Assembly (NCBI GenBank): GCA_963700495.1
Contig: CAVOXT010000002.1
Span: 1-64,000, forward strand
Direction of reading: 5' to 3'
Origin: JACCTU01 sp963700495
Lineage (GTDB): Bacteria > Actinomycetota > Thermoleophilia > Gaiellales > Gaiellaceae
Length of the DNA: 64,000 bases
A program made the translations under genes and the position numbers. Positions 53,350-63,261 of the stretch are shown here, piece by piece (position 1 is the first letter of the stretch; the number at the start of each line of letters is the position of its first letter). The notes below the pieces were generated by a model, which saw only the letters and a program-made list of their open reading frames with translations, had not been told where the DNA came from and made no database searches.

Positions 53350-56346
53350 ATGCAAGAGCTGTTCGGCATCCCGATGGGGCCGCTCGCTGCGGGCCTCGCG
53401 ATCTCACTCGCATTCGTCGTCGGCGCGATCGGCGCGCTCGCGCTCCGAAACCGCGTCTTCTTCAAGCTGGGTGTGCGCAACGTCAGGCGGCGTCGTGCGC
53501 GCACGGCGCTCATCGTGGCCGGCCTGATGCTCGGGACGACGATCATCGCGGCCGCGCTCGCGTCCGGCGACACGATGAGCCACACGATTCGCCTGTCCGC
53601 GATCCAGTCGCTCGGCTCGACCGACGAGCTCGTCTCGGTCAAGGGCGCCGAGGTCGACACGCAGGTCTCGCTCGGCGAGGCAACCGGCGTCGACTACTTC
53701 AGCGAGGACATGGTGCCGCTGATCGCGCGCGAGCTCCTGCGAACCGAGCACTTCGACGGAGTCGCCCCTGCGATCGTCGAGCCGGTCGCGGTCCAGAATC
53801 TCACCAAGCGCCAGAACGAGCCCCGTGTCACGCTGTTCGCGAGCACCGGTCCGAACCTGGCGGCGTTCGGCGAGATCCGCACCGAGCGCGGGCCGGTCGT
53901 CTCGCTCGACGACCTCCGGCCGGGAGAGATCTACCTCAACGCCGACGCCGCAGAGGATCTCGCGGCGGAGACCGGTGACACCGTACGCATCCTTGCCGGC
54001 AGTCGCTCACTCGTCGCACGCGTCCGGGCGATCGTCCACTTCGACGGCACCGGAACCGACGGGGCCGCGCTCATGCTCGGTCTCCCCGCTGCCCAGGAGC
54101 TGCTCGACCACCGCGGCGAGGTGAAGCACGTGCTGATCTCGAACCTCGGCAGCCCGACAGGCGGCGTCCGCTACACGGACGAGATCTCGACGCTGCTCCG
54201 CCCGACGCTCGCGAGGCTCGGACTCGAGCTCGACCCTGTCAAGCGGGACGCGCTCGAGAACGCCGACACTCAGGGGAACGCGTTCATGTCGCTGTTCACG
54301 ACGTTCGGCAGCTTCTCGATCTTCGCCGGATTCCTGCTGATCTTCCTGATCTTCGTGATGCTCGCGGCGGAACGCCGCGGCGAGCTCGGAATCGCGCGGG
54401 CGGTCGGAACGAGGCGAGGCCACCTGATCCAGATGTACGTGTACGAGGGCCTCGCGTACGACCTGCTCGCCGCAGCCGCCGGCGCCGCGATCGGCGTCGC
54501 CGTCGCGTTCGGGATGGTCTTCGTCCTCAGCAGCGCGCTGGGGACGGAGGGGATCACGATCGAGCACGACATCCAACTGCAGAGCGTCGTTGTCGCATAC
54601 GCCGTCGGCGTACTGCTCACCTTCGTCGTCGTGGTCATCTCGGCGTGGCGCGTCAGCCGGCTGAACATCGTCACGGCGATCCGGAACCTGCCCGAGCCAC
54701 CGGCCCCGAAGCGGCGCAAGCGCCGCTGGATCGGCGGACTCGCTGCAATGGGCCTCGGCGCCCTGCTCACGTTCTCGGGTATGAGCTCCGGGGAGGCTGT
54801 GCAGTTCATCCTCGGAATCGCGATGTTCCTGATCGGCGCCGTGCCGGTCGTGCAGGCGGTCGGCGTCCCGCAGCGGCTCGCGTACACCGCGGCCGGGCTC
54901 GGGATCGTCGTCCTCTGCCTTCTCCCCTTCGACTGGCTCGACACACTCGCCGGGACGGATCTGAGGATGAACTTCTCGGTCTGGATCGTCTCCGGGATCC
55001 TGATCGTTCTGGGCGCGTCGTGGACGATCGTCTACAACGCGGACGTCCTGCTCGGGATCGTGACGGCAACGCTCGGCCGCATTCGCGCGCTGACACCCAT
55101 CCTGCGGCTTTCGATCGCGTACCCGCTGCGGAACCGCTTCCGCACGGGTGTCACGCTCGCGATGTTCATGCTCGTCGTCTTCACGCTCGTCGTGGGCGCA
55201 ACCATCTCCGGCTCGTTTGTGCGGGCGTTCAACGACAAGGCGGCGTTCGGCGGCGGCTTCGACATCCGCGCAGGGTCGGCGGCCGTGAGCCCGATCGACG
55301 ACCCGGTCCGGGCGATTGCGAATGCCCCCGGGCTCCGCTCCTCGGACTTCAAGGTCGTCTCGGCGCAGTCGTACCTGCCGGTCGAGGCGCGGCAGGTCGG
55401 CAGGTATGCGTCGACGTTCGAGAGCTATCCGGTTCGCGGCGTCGACGACGCGTTCGCCGGTCACGTGACGTACCTGCTCGCAGCGCACGCGCGCGGCTAC
55501 TCGGATCCGTGGCGCGCACTCGCCCGCGAGCCGGGGCTCGCGATCGTCGACGGGTTCGTGGCGCCGCGCCGCGACAACTGGGGTGCGGGGCAAGTCCCGC
55601 CCGACTTCCAGCTCAAGGGCTTCTATCTGGAGGACCAGGTCTTCGATCCGGTTCCGATCGAGGTGCGGGACCCGCAGACGGGTAAGACGCTGCGCCTGAA
55701 GGTGATCGGAGTCCTGTCGGACCAGACACCGCTCGCGATGGCGGGAATCACGACCTCGCAGGAGACCCTCAGGACGGCGTTCGGCGGGCGCGTGCGCCCA
55801 ACCGTCTTCTACTTCGACCTGGCCCCGGGAGTCGACGCGCGGGCGGAAGCCCGGAAGATCGAGTCGGCCTTCCTCGCGAACGGGGTCGAAGCGGACTCCC
55901 TCGACCAGCTGCTCGAGGACGCCGTCGCCGCGAGCTGGACGTTCAACCGGCTGATCCAGGGCTTCATGGGCCTCGGCCTCGTCGTCGGCGTCGCAGCGCT
56001 CGGTGTGATCAGCGCCCGGGCGGTCGTCGAGCGGCGCCAGCAGATCGGCGTCCTGCGTGCGATCGGATTCAGGCGCCGGATGATCCAGCTCAGCTTCCTG
56101 ATCGAGTCGTCGTTCATCGCCCTCACCGCGATCCTCGTCGGGACGCTGTTCGGGCTCATCGTCAGCCACACGGTGATCACCGACGTCGCGAGCCAGCCCG
56201 CGTATCAGATGGTGACGGTCTACGTGCCCTGGCTGAACCTGGCGATCGTGTTCACGGTCGTGTACCTCGTCGCGCTCCTCACGACGCTGGCCCCGGCCGT
56301 GCGGGCCTCGCGGATCTACCCCGCCGAGGCGCTGCGCTACGAATAG
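53350..56346 (+). CDS. FtsX/MacB-like permease with two FtsX domains
   Basis: A 998-residue membrane protein with intact frame. After an N-terminal helix (GPLAAGLAISLAFVVGAIGA) and a conserved RRRARTALIVAGLMLGTTII segment comes an extracellular MacB-core-like domain (about residues 75-290). The first FtsX bundle is at about 310-450 (FIFAGFLLIFLIFVMLAAERR continues to GELGIARAVGTRRGHLIQMY when read in two parts), with extra helices around 470-580, a second external domain at about 620-850, and a second FtsX bundle at 870-990 (QQIGVLRAIGFRRRMIQLSF). Likely mechanical or lipoprotein-type export rather than import. Confidence 0.86.
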   Translation: MQELFGIPMGPLAAGLAISLAFVVGAIGALALRNRVFFKLGVRNVRRRRARTALIVAGLMLGTTIIAAALASGDTMSHTIRLSAIQSLGSTDELVSVKGAEVDTQVSLGEATGVDYFSEDMVPLIARELLRTEHFDGVAPAIVEPVAVQNLTKRQNEPRVTLFASTGPNLAAFGEIRTERGPVVSLDDLRPGEIYLNADAAEDLAAETGDTVRILAGSRSLVARVRAIVHFDGTGTDGAALMLGLPAAQELLDHRGEVKHVLISNLGSPTGGVRYTDEISTLLRPTLARLGLELDPVKRDALENADTQGNAFMSLFTTFGSFSIFAGFLLIFLIFVMLAAERRGELGIARAVGTRRGHLIQMYVYEGLAYDLLAAAAGAAIGVAVAFGMVFVLSSALGTEGITIEHDIQLQSVVVAYAVGVLLTFVVVVISAWRVSRLNIVTAIRNLPEPPAPKRRKRRWIGGLAAMGLGALLTFSGMSSGEAVQFILGIAMFLIGAVPVVQAVGVPQRLAYTAAGLGIVVLCLLPFDWLDTLAGTDLRMNFSVWIVSGILIVLGASWTIVYNADVLLGIVTATLGRIRALTPILRLSIAYPLRNRFRTGVTLAMFMLVVFTLVVGATISGSFVRAFNDKAAFGGGFDIRAGSAAVSPIDDPVRAIANAPGLRSSDFKVVSAQSYLPVEARQVGRYASTFESYPVRGVDDAFAGHVTYLLAAHARGYSDPWRALAREPGLAIVDGFVAPRRDNWGAGQVPPDFQLKGFYLEDQVFDPVPIEVRDPQTGKTLRLKVIGVLSDQTPLAMAGITTSQETLRTAFGGRVRPTVFYFDLAPGVDARAEARKIESAFLANGVEADSLDQLLEDAVAASWTFNRLIQGFMGLGLVVGVAALGVISARAVVERRQQIGVLRAIGFRRRMIQLSFLIESSFIALTAILVGTLFGLIVSHTVITDVASQPAYQMVTVYVPWLNLAIVFTVVYLVALLTTLAPAVRASRIYPAEALRYE

Positions 56347-56358
56347 GCGCCGTGCTTG

Positions 56359-56387
56359 CCGTGCTCACGCCTCGGGCGTGAGCACGG
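56359..56387. terminator. hairpin at the convergent permease/alcohol dehydrogenase ends
   Basis: CCGTGCTCACGCC and GGCGTGAGCACGG form a 13-bp stem with a TCG loop. It starts 12 bases after the permease stop and includes the last codons of the convergent dehydrogenase gene. No T-tract follows, so termination efficiency is uncertain. Confidence 0.5.
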
Positions 56388-57351
56388 CGGCGCCGCGCAC
56401 CTTGCCGGCGCGTAGCCGAGAGAGCGCGTCCTCCGCCCGGCCGAGCGGGAAGCGCTCGACGGCGACCCGCACTGGCAGGCGCTCGAGCAGAGCAAAGAGC
56501 TCCTCGCCGTCTCGCCTCGTCAGGTTCGCGACCGACCGGATCGTCCGCTCCCCCCACAACAGCTCGTACGGGAAGCGGGGGATGTCGCTCATGTGGATGC
56601 CGGCACACACGACGGCCCCGCCCTTCGCGACGGAAGCGAGCGCCCTCGGCACGAGCTCCCCGACGGGAGCGAAGATGATCGCCGCATCGAGCTCCTCAGG
56701 TACCGGCTCGTCGGATGCTCCCGTCCAGCTCGCACCCAGCTCGAGCGCGAGCGATTGCGCTTCGACGTCTCCGCGCCGGGTGAAGGCGAACACGCGCCGG
56801 TTCTGACCCCGCGCGAGCTGCGCGACGATGTGCGCCGATGCGCCGAAGCCGTACAGCCCGACGCGCTCGGCATCGCCGGTCATCGTCAACGAGCGGTAGC
56901 CGATCAGCCCGGCGCAGAGCAGCGGCGCCGCCTCGACGTCCGAGTAGCCGCCGGGAACGGCGAAGCAATAACGCTCGTCCGCGACGGCCTCCTCCGCGTA
57001 GCCGCCGTCCAGCGTGTACCCCGTGAAGCGCGCACGGTCGCAGAGATTCTCGCGTCCCGACCGGCAGAAGCGGCACACGCCGCACGTCCAGCCGAGCCAC
57101 GGCACGCCGACGCGGGTACCGGTGCCGAACCGCTCGCCGCCCTCGATGACGGAGCCGACGATCTCGTGCCCGAGGACGAGCGGGACCTTCGGGTCAGGCA
57201 GCTCGCCGTCGCGCACGTGCAGGTCGGTCCGACAGACGCCGCACGCGTGCACGCGGAGCCGCAGCTGTCCGCCGGCGAGCTCGGGCCTCGGCAGGTATCG
57301 CTCCTCGAGCGCCGCACCGGGCGCCGGCAGGACCAGCGCGCGTACGGTCAG
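56365..57351 (-). CDS. zinc-dependent alcohol dehydrogenase (AdhP-like)
   Basis: About 328 residues. Catalytic zinc: VHACGVCRTDLHVRDGELPD and VPLVLGHEIVGSVIEGGERF; structural zinc: WTCGVCRFCRSGRENLCDRA. The cofactor loop is VGLYGFGASAHIVAQLARGQ, lacking the usual GXGXXG form in part. The mature N-terminus would be TVRALVLPAPGAALEERYLP. The only available start is CTG at 57351, overlapping the DUF779 TGA as CTGA. It forms an operon with DUF779 and an aldehyde dehydrogenase, suggesting interconversion of an alcohol and its acid. Confidence 0.83.
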   Translation of the reverse strand: MTVRALVLPAPGAALEERYLPRPELAGGQLRLRVHACGVCRTDLHVRDGELPDPKVPLVLGHEIVGSVIEGGERFGTGTRVGVPWLGWTCGVCRFCRSGRENLCDRARFTGYTLDGGYAEEAVADERYCFAVPGGYSDVEAAPLLCAGLIGYRSLTMTGDAERVGLYGFGASAHIVAQLARGQNRRVFAFTRRGDVEAQSLALELGASWTGASDEPVPEELDAAIIFAPVGELVPRALASVAKGGAVVCAGIHMSDIPRFPYELLWGERTIRSVANLTRRDGEELFALLERLPVRVAVERFPLGRAEDALSRLRAGKVRGAAVLTPEA

Positions 57352-57683
57352 CGGGGCTCGCAGACGCTCGATCGGACGACGAAGTGCACGCCCTCGAGCC
57401 CCTCGAGCGAGAATCCCTCCGCGGCGCCGGGCGAAACGTCGAGCAGGAACCGCGGCCGGTTCCAGCGCTCGTACTGATCGGCGTCGATGTAGAACGCCGT
57501 ATCGCCGACTTCGCCCAGCCGGAGGTCGTTGGGCCCGAGGACGAGCTCTCCGTCCACGAGGCACAGCGGGGAGCTGCCGTCGCAGCAGCCCCCCGACTGG
57601 AACAGGATCAACCTGCCGTGCTTGGCCGTGAGGCGCTCGATCGCCGCGAGTGCGGCGTCGGTGGCGACGACCTGTTCGGCCAT
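57348..57683 (-). CDS. DUF779 family protein
   Basis: A 111-residue protein with the DUF779 core RLILFQSGGCCDGSSPLCLV and then DTAFYIDADQYERWNRPRFL. The adjacent cysteines of GGCCDGS and the later Cys suggest metal binding. DUF779 genes commonly stand beside acetaldehyde-type aldehyde dehydrogenases, as here. The function is unknown. ATG 57683 follows AGGAGGCAC with good spacing, 13 bases after the dehydrogenase stop. Confidence 0.87.
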   Translation of the reverse strand: MAEQVVATDAALAAIERLTAKHGRLILFQSGGCCDGSSPLCLVDGELVLGPNDLRLGEVGDTAFYIDADQYERWNRPRFLLDVSPGAAEGFSLEGLEGVHFVVRSSVCEPR

Positions 57684-57696
57684 GTCTCAGTGCCTC

Positions 57697-59238
<1,542 letters not shown>

Positions 59239-59341
59239 TGCATCTCCTTTCGAGAAGCGACCCGACCGCACGGAATTGCGGCCGGCAGTCGAGCATCGCG
59301 CTCTGGGCAGAAACGGCGCATCGGGCGATCCGCTGACGGGT

Positions 59342-59359
59342 ATGCGGAGAAACCCGCAT
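59342..59359. promoter_or_regulatory. ATGCGG-N6-CCGCAT inverted repeat, copy 4
   Basis: ATGCGG-AGAAAC-CCGCAT is perfect over 6-base arms but has a spacer of six rather than five. It lies in the 223-base divergent promoter between the aldehyde dehydrogenase and HAD-GH65 genes, about 103 bases before each start. The rest of this gap shows no open frame. Confidence 0.35.
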
Positions 59360-59461
59360 CGTCCACGTCCCCCCTTTGCCCGCGCAGATCGGGGAGTGGT
59401 CTGAGCGAGGCTGCGAGCTTTCCCGGATGCTTCCGCGGGCAGTTCGCACGAGGCTCTGAGC

Positions 59462-62461
59462 GTGGCGACGACAGCGGCGATCGGACAAGACCGAGCCGCG
59501 GCGCAGCTTCGGCTCCCGGCGGCGCTCGACCGCCGGTTCGACGCGATCGTCTTCGACTGGGACGGCACGGCGGTGCCCGACCGTCAGGCCGACGCCGAGC
59601 GGGTGCGCGAGCTCGTCGAGGCGCTGTGCGCGCACGGCATGAACCTCGGCGTCGTCACCGGAACCCACGTCGGCAACGTCGACGGGCAGCTCCAGGCCCG
59701 TCCGGCCGGCCCGGGACGCCTCTACCTGTGCCTGAACCGGGGCTCCGAGGTCTTCGCCGCTGACGCTCACGGTCTCCGGCTCGTGGAGCGGCGCCAGGCC
59801 TCGCCCGACGAGGATCGCGCCCTCGACGCCGCAGCCGAGGCAACCGTGGCGGCGCTCGCCGCGCGCGGGCTGACCGCGGAGATCGTCTCCCAGCGCCTGA
59901 ACCGCCGGAAGATCGACCTGATCCCCGAGCCGGAGTGGGCGGATCCGCCGAAGGCTCAGATCGCGCAGCTGCTGGACGCGGTCGAGTCCCGACTGGATGC
60001 GGCCGGCCTCCGCGGCCTCGACGAAGCCGTCGAGGTTGCGCGGGCCGCGGCGTCCGAGGCGGGTCTGTCCGATCCGCGCGTCACGAGCGACGCGAAGCAC
60101 GTCGAGATCGGACTGACGGACAAGGCCGACTCGGCGCGCTGGCTCTTCTCCGAACTCGGTCGCCGCGGCGTCGGCCCCAGGCTCGTCCTCGTCGCCGGCG
60201 ACGAGTTCGGGCCGCTCGGCGGGATCGAGGGCAGCGACTCCTTCCTGCTCGTCGCCGAAGCAGAACGGGCAACCGCCGTCTCGGTCGGAGCCGAGCCGAA
60301 CGGCGTTCCGGACAACGTGATCCGGCTCGGCGGCGGCCCCGACGCCTTCATCGCGCTGCTCGAGGATCAGCTCCAGCGCCGGATCGGCGGGGATACGCCC
60401 GAGCTCGACGGCGATCCCCTCTGGACGCTCGAGATCGAAGAGGAAGACCCGCTGCTCGAGCGCGTCCACGACGCGCTCTGCTCGATCGCGGACGGCCGTA
60501 TCGGCACGAGCGGCGGCGTCGTGCTGCGCCCTGACGGCGAGCCGCGCGTCCTCGCCGGCGGCCTCTACGACGGCGACGGCGGGCACACGACGCTCGTTCC
60601 TTGCCCGCTCTGGCACCGGCTCTGGACGCAGGACGGCTCGATCGACCGCCGGCGCCGGCGGCTCGATCTGCACACGGGGGTGCTCGAGGACGAGCTGCGC
60701 TCGGGCGCGGACGACCTTCGCGCGATCCTCTTCTCGTCACTGTCGCGGCCGGGAACGGTCGCGCTCCGCGCGGACGGCGCAACGAGATTCCTCCGGCCGG
60801 GTTCGGCGCTCCTCCCAGCGGAGCTTGGCAACGTCGAGCTCGGCGCAGAGCCCGGACGGGTCTGGATCCGCGAGTCCGCGCCCGGCGGCGGCGGCGTGGT
60901 CGCCGCGGCGGGCGAGCTGCGACGAAGTCCCCGGCGTCTCGAGCGGATCGGCGCCTACCGTACGGATCCCGTCGCTGCGCCTCGCGAAGAGGACGCGGTG
61001 ACGGCGGTGCGCGAGCTCGAATCCCTGGGCTACGAGCGGCTGCTCGCGGAGCATCGCGAAGCCTGGGTGTCGCGCTGGGAGGCGGCCGACGTCACGATCG
61101 AGGGGGACCCCGAGCTCCAGCTCGCGGTCCGCCTGGCGCTCTTCCACCTGATGGCGTCCGCCGGCGACACCGGTGAGGCGCCGGTCGGCGCCAGAGGCCT
61201 CAGCGGCTCCGCGTACCGCGGTCACGTCTTCTGGGACAGCGACGTCTTCGTGCTTCCGTTCCTCGCCGCGACACATCCGCCGGCGGCGCGCGCGATGCTG
61301 GAGTACCGGCTGCGCAGGCTCGACGACTCCCGCACCGCTGCCCGCCGGCTCGGGCGCGCGGGAGCGCGCTTCGCGTGGGAATCGGCGAAGCACGGCTTCG
61401 ACGTCACGCCGCGGTACGCACGCGACCAGACAGGGCGCCTCATCCCGATCAGGACCGGCGAGCTCGAGGAGCACGTCGTCGCCGACGTCGCGTGGGCGGC
61501 GTGCTGCTACGCGGACTGGAGCGGCGACGACGCGTTCCTCGAGGGCCCCGGTCGCGAGCTCGTCATCGAGACGGCGCGCTACTGGGCGTCCCGGATCCGC
61601 ACCGACGGTGGCGGCCGCGGCCACATCTACGGCGTGATCGGGCCCGACGAGTACCACGAGCCGGTCGACGACAACGCGTACACGAACGTGATGGCGCGCT
61701 GGAACCTCCGTCGCGCGGCCGAGCTCCCGGGCATCGAGCCGGTCGAGCGCGCCGCTTGGCGACGGGCGGCCGAGTCGCTCGTCGACGGGTACGACGCACG
61801 CACCGGTGTCTACGAGCAGTTCGCGGGCTACAACGAGCTCGAGCCGCTCTTGATCGCCGAGCTCGCCCCGCGGCGGCCGATCGCGGCAGAGCTCCTTCTC
61901 GGCGCCGAGCGCGTCGCCCGCTCGCAGGTGCTGAAGCAGGCGGACGTCTTGATGCTCCACCACCTCGTCCCCGATGAGGTCGAGCTGAACTCGCTCACGC
62001 CCAACCTCGACTTCTACGAGCCCCGGACGGCGCACGGCAGCTCGCTCTCGCCTGCGATCCACGCGTCGCTGCTGGCGCGGGCGAGACGCCCCGACGAGGC
62101 GCTCGAGCCGCTTCGAATCGCCGCGCGCATCGATCTCGACGACCTCACCGGGACGACTGCGGGCGGTGTCCACCTGGCGACGATGGGCGGCGTCTGGCAG
62201 GCACTCGCGTACGGGTTCGCCGGCCTGCGCCCGAACGGCTCTGTCCTCACGGTCGACCCACAGCTGCCGGCGTCGTGGGACGCACTCGCGCTTCGCCTGC
62301 GGTTCCGCGGCAGCCTCGTGCGGCTCCGGCTGGAGCACGAGCGACTCGTGGTCGAGGCCGAGCGCCCGCTCCCGGTCAGCGTCGGAGGCTCGACTCCGAT
62401 CTACGGCACGACCACGACCTACGAACTCGCCGACAAATGCTGGAAGGCGGTGCAGAGATGA
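59462..62461 (+). CDS. HAD phosphatase fused to GH65 disaccharide phosphorylase
   Basis: A 999-residue two-part enzyme, frame intact. Residues 25-285 form a HAD domain (FDAIVFDWDGTAVPDRQADA, VVTGTHVGN, KADSARWLFSELG, VLVAGDEFGPLGG). Residues 320-990 are a GH65 glycoside phosphorylase of the trehalose/kojibiose type: YRGHVFWDSDVFVLPFLAAT, the general acid in YGVIGPDEYHEPVDDNAYTN, the phosphate site in SQVLKQADVLMLHHL and THGSS-like TAHGSSLSPAIHASLLARA. It could release a sugar phosphate and dephosphorylate it, or handle trehalose-6-phosphate. GTG 59462 is the start. ATGA couples it to a Usp gene. Confidence 0.87.
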   Translation: MATTAAIGQDRAAAQLRLPAALDRRFDAIVFDWDGTAVPDRQADAERVRELVEALCAHGMNLGVVTGTHVGNVDGQLQARPAGPGRLYLCLNRGSEVFAADAHGLRLVERRQASPDEDRALDAAAEATVAALAARGLTAEIVSQRLNRRKIDLIPEPEWADPPKAQIAQLLDAVESRLDAAGLRGLDEAVEVARAAASEAGLSDPRVTSDAKHVEIGLTDKADSARWLFSELGRRGVGPRLVLVAGDEFGPLGGIEGSDSFLLVAEAERATAVSVGAEPNGVPDNVIRLGGGPDAFIALLEDQLQRRIGGDTPELDGDPLWTLEIEEEDPLLERVHDALCSIADGRIGTSGGVVLRPDGEPRVLAGGLYDGDGGHTTLVPCPLWHRLWTQDGSIDRRRRRLDLHTGVLEDELRSGADDLRAILFSSLSRPGTVALRADGATRFLRPGSALLPAELGNVELGAEPGRVWIRESAPGGGGVVAAAGELRRSPRRLERIGAYRTDPVAAPREEDAVTAVRELESLGYERLLAEHREAWVSRWEAADVTIEGDPELQLAVRLALFHLMASAGDTGEAPVGARGLSGSAYRGHVFWDSDVFVLPFLAATHPPAARAMLEYRLRRLDDSRTAARRLGRAGARFAWESAKHGFDVTPRYARDQTGRLIPIRTGELEEHVVADVAWAACCYADWSGDDAFLEGPGRELVIETARYWASRIRTDGGGRGHIYGVIGPDEYHEPVDDNAYTNVMARWNLRRAAELPGIEPVERAAWRRAAESLVDGYDARTGVYEQFAGYNELEPLLIAELAPRRPIAAELLLGAERVARSQVLKQADVLMLHHLVPDEVELNSLTPNLDFYEPRTAHGSSLSPAIHASLLARARRPDEALEPLRIAARIDLDDLTGTTAGGVHLATMGGVWQALAYGFAGLRPNGSVLTVDPQLPASWDALALRLRFRGSLVRLRLEHERLVVEAERPLPVSVGGSTPIYGTTTTYELADKCWKAVQR

Positions 62462-63261
62462 CGAAGGTGATTGCGGCGATCGACGACACGCCCGCGGCCG
62501 CGCCCGTGCTGGCGACGGCCCGAGCGCTCGCGCGGATCTTCGACGCGAAAGTCGAGGCGGTTCACGTTCGCACGGACGGGTACGCGACCGCGACAGAGGC
62601 CGCTGCTGCGGCCGGTGTCCGGCTCGACGCGCTCGGCGGCGATGTGGTCGAGTCGCTGATCGCGATCGGGTCCCGGCCCGACGTGTCGACGCTCGTGCTC
62701 GGGACGCGCGAGGCGCCTTCGGCGACGGGGCCGCTCGGCTCGACTGCGATCGAGCTGATCGGTGCAGTGGAGAAGCCGGTCCTGCTCGTCCCACCGCGCG
62801 CGCCCGCGCTCGATCGGATCCGGACTGTGCTGCTGCCGCTCGAGGGGACGCCTGAGACCTCACTCGCGCCGGCCGTCGTGCTCGACCTCGCGCACGATGC
62901 TGCGGTGGACGTGCTCGTCCTCCACGTCCTCGACGCGACGTCGCTGCCGCTCTTCACCGACCAGCCACAGCATGAGACGGAGGCCTGGACGACGGAGTTC
63001 CTGGCGCGCTACTGCCCGCGCGGACTCCGCTCGGTCCGGCTCGCGCTCCGCGTCGGCGAGCCCGACGAGACGATCGTCCGCGTCGCCGAAGAGAGCGGCG
63101 CCGACCTCATCGCGCTCGGCTGGAATCAGCGTCTCGCCCCCGGTCGGGCGGCGATCGTCCGCACCGTGCTCGAGCGCGGCCGTTTGCCCATCCTGTTGAT
63201 TCCCGCAGGCGCACGCGAGGAGACCGCCGATCCTCAGCACCGGATCCCCGCGACCGTCTGA
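62458..63261 (+). CDS. degenerate tandem universal stress protein
   Basis: A 267-residue protein with two Usp-like halves (TKVIAAIDDTPAAAPVLATA and RTVLLPLEGTPETSLAPAVV). The ATP loops are not intact: the first reads VLGTREAPSATGPLGSTAIE and the second ALGWNQRLAPGRAAIVRTVL. Nucleotide binding may therefore be weak or lost. It lies between HAD-GH65 (ATGA overlap) and a P-type ATPase. Confidence 0.78.
   Translation: MTKVIAAIDDTPAAAPVLATARALARIFDAKVEAVHVRTDGYATATEAAAAAGVRLDALGGDVVESLIAIGSRPDVSTLVLGTREAPSATGPLGSTAIELIGAVEKPVLLVPPRAPALDRIRTVLLPLEGTPETSLAPAVVLDLAHDAAVDVLVLHVLDATSLPLFTDQPQHETEAWTTEFLARYCPRGLRSVRLALRVGEPDETIVRVAEESGADLIALGWNQRLAPGRAAIVRTVLERGRLPILLIPAGAREETADPQHRIPATV

Noticed and set aside
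54007..56169. 720-codon open frame on the minus strand inside the FtsX-like gene
   Set aside because: It is highly charged, has no recognisable domain, and lies opposite an intact membrane protein with clear FtsX motifs. Long antisense frames are expected in G+C-rich DNA.
60737..62863. 708-codon minus-strand frame opposite GH65 and Usp
   Set aside because: It is an Arg/Asp-rich shadow of the GH65 frame and crosses the boundary of two genes.
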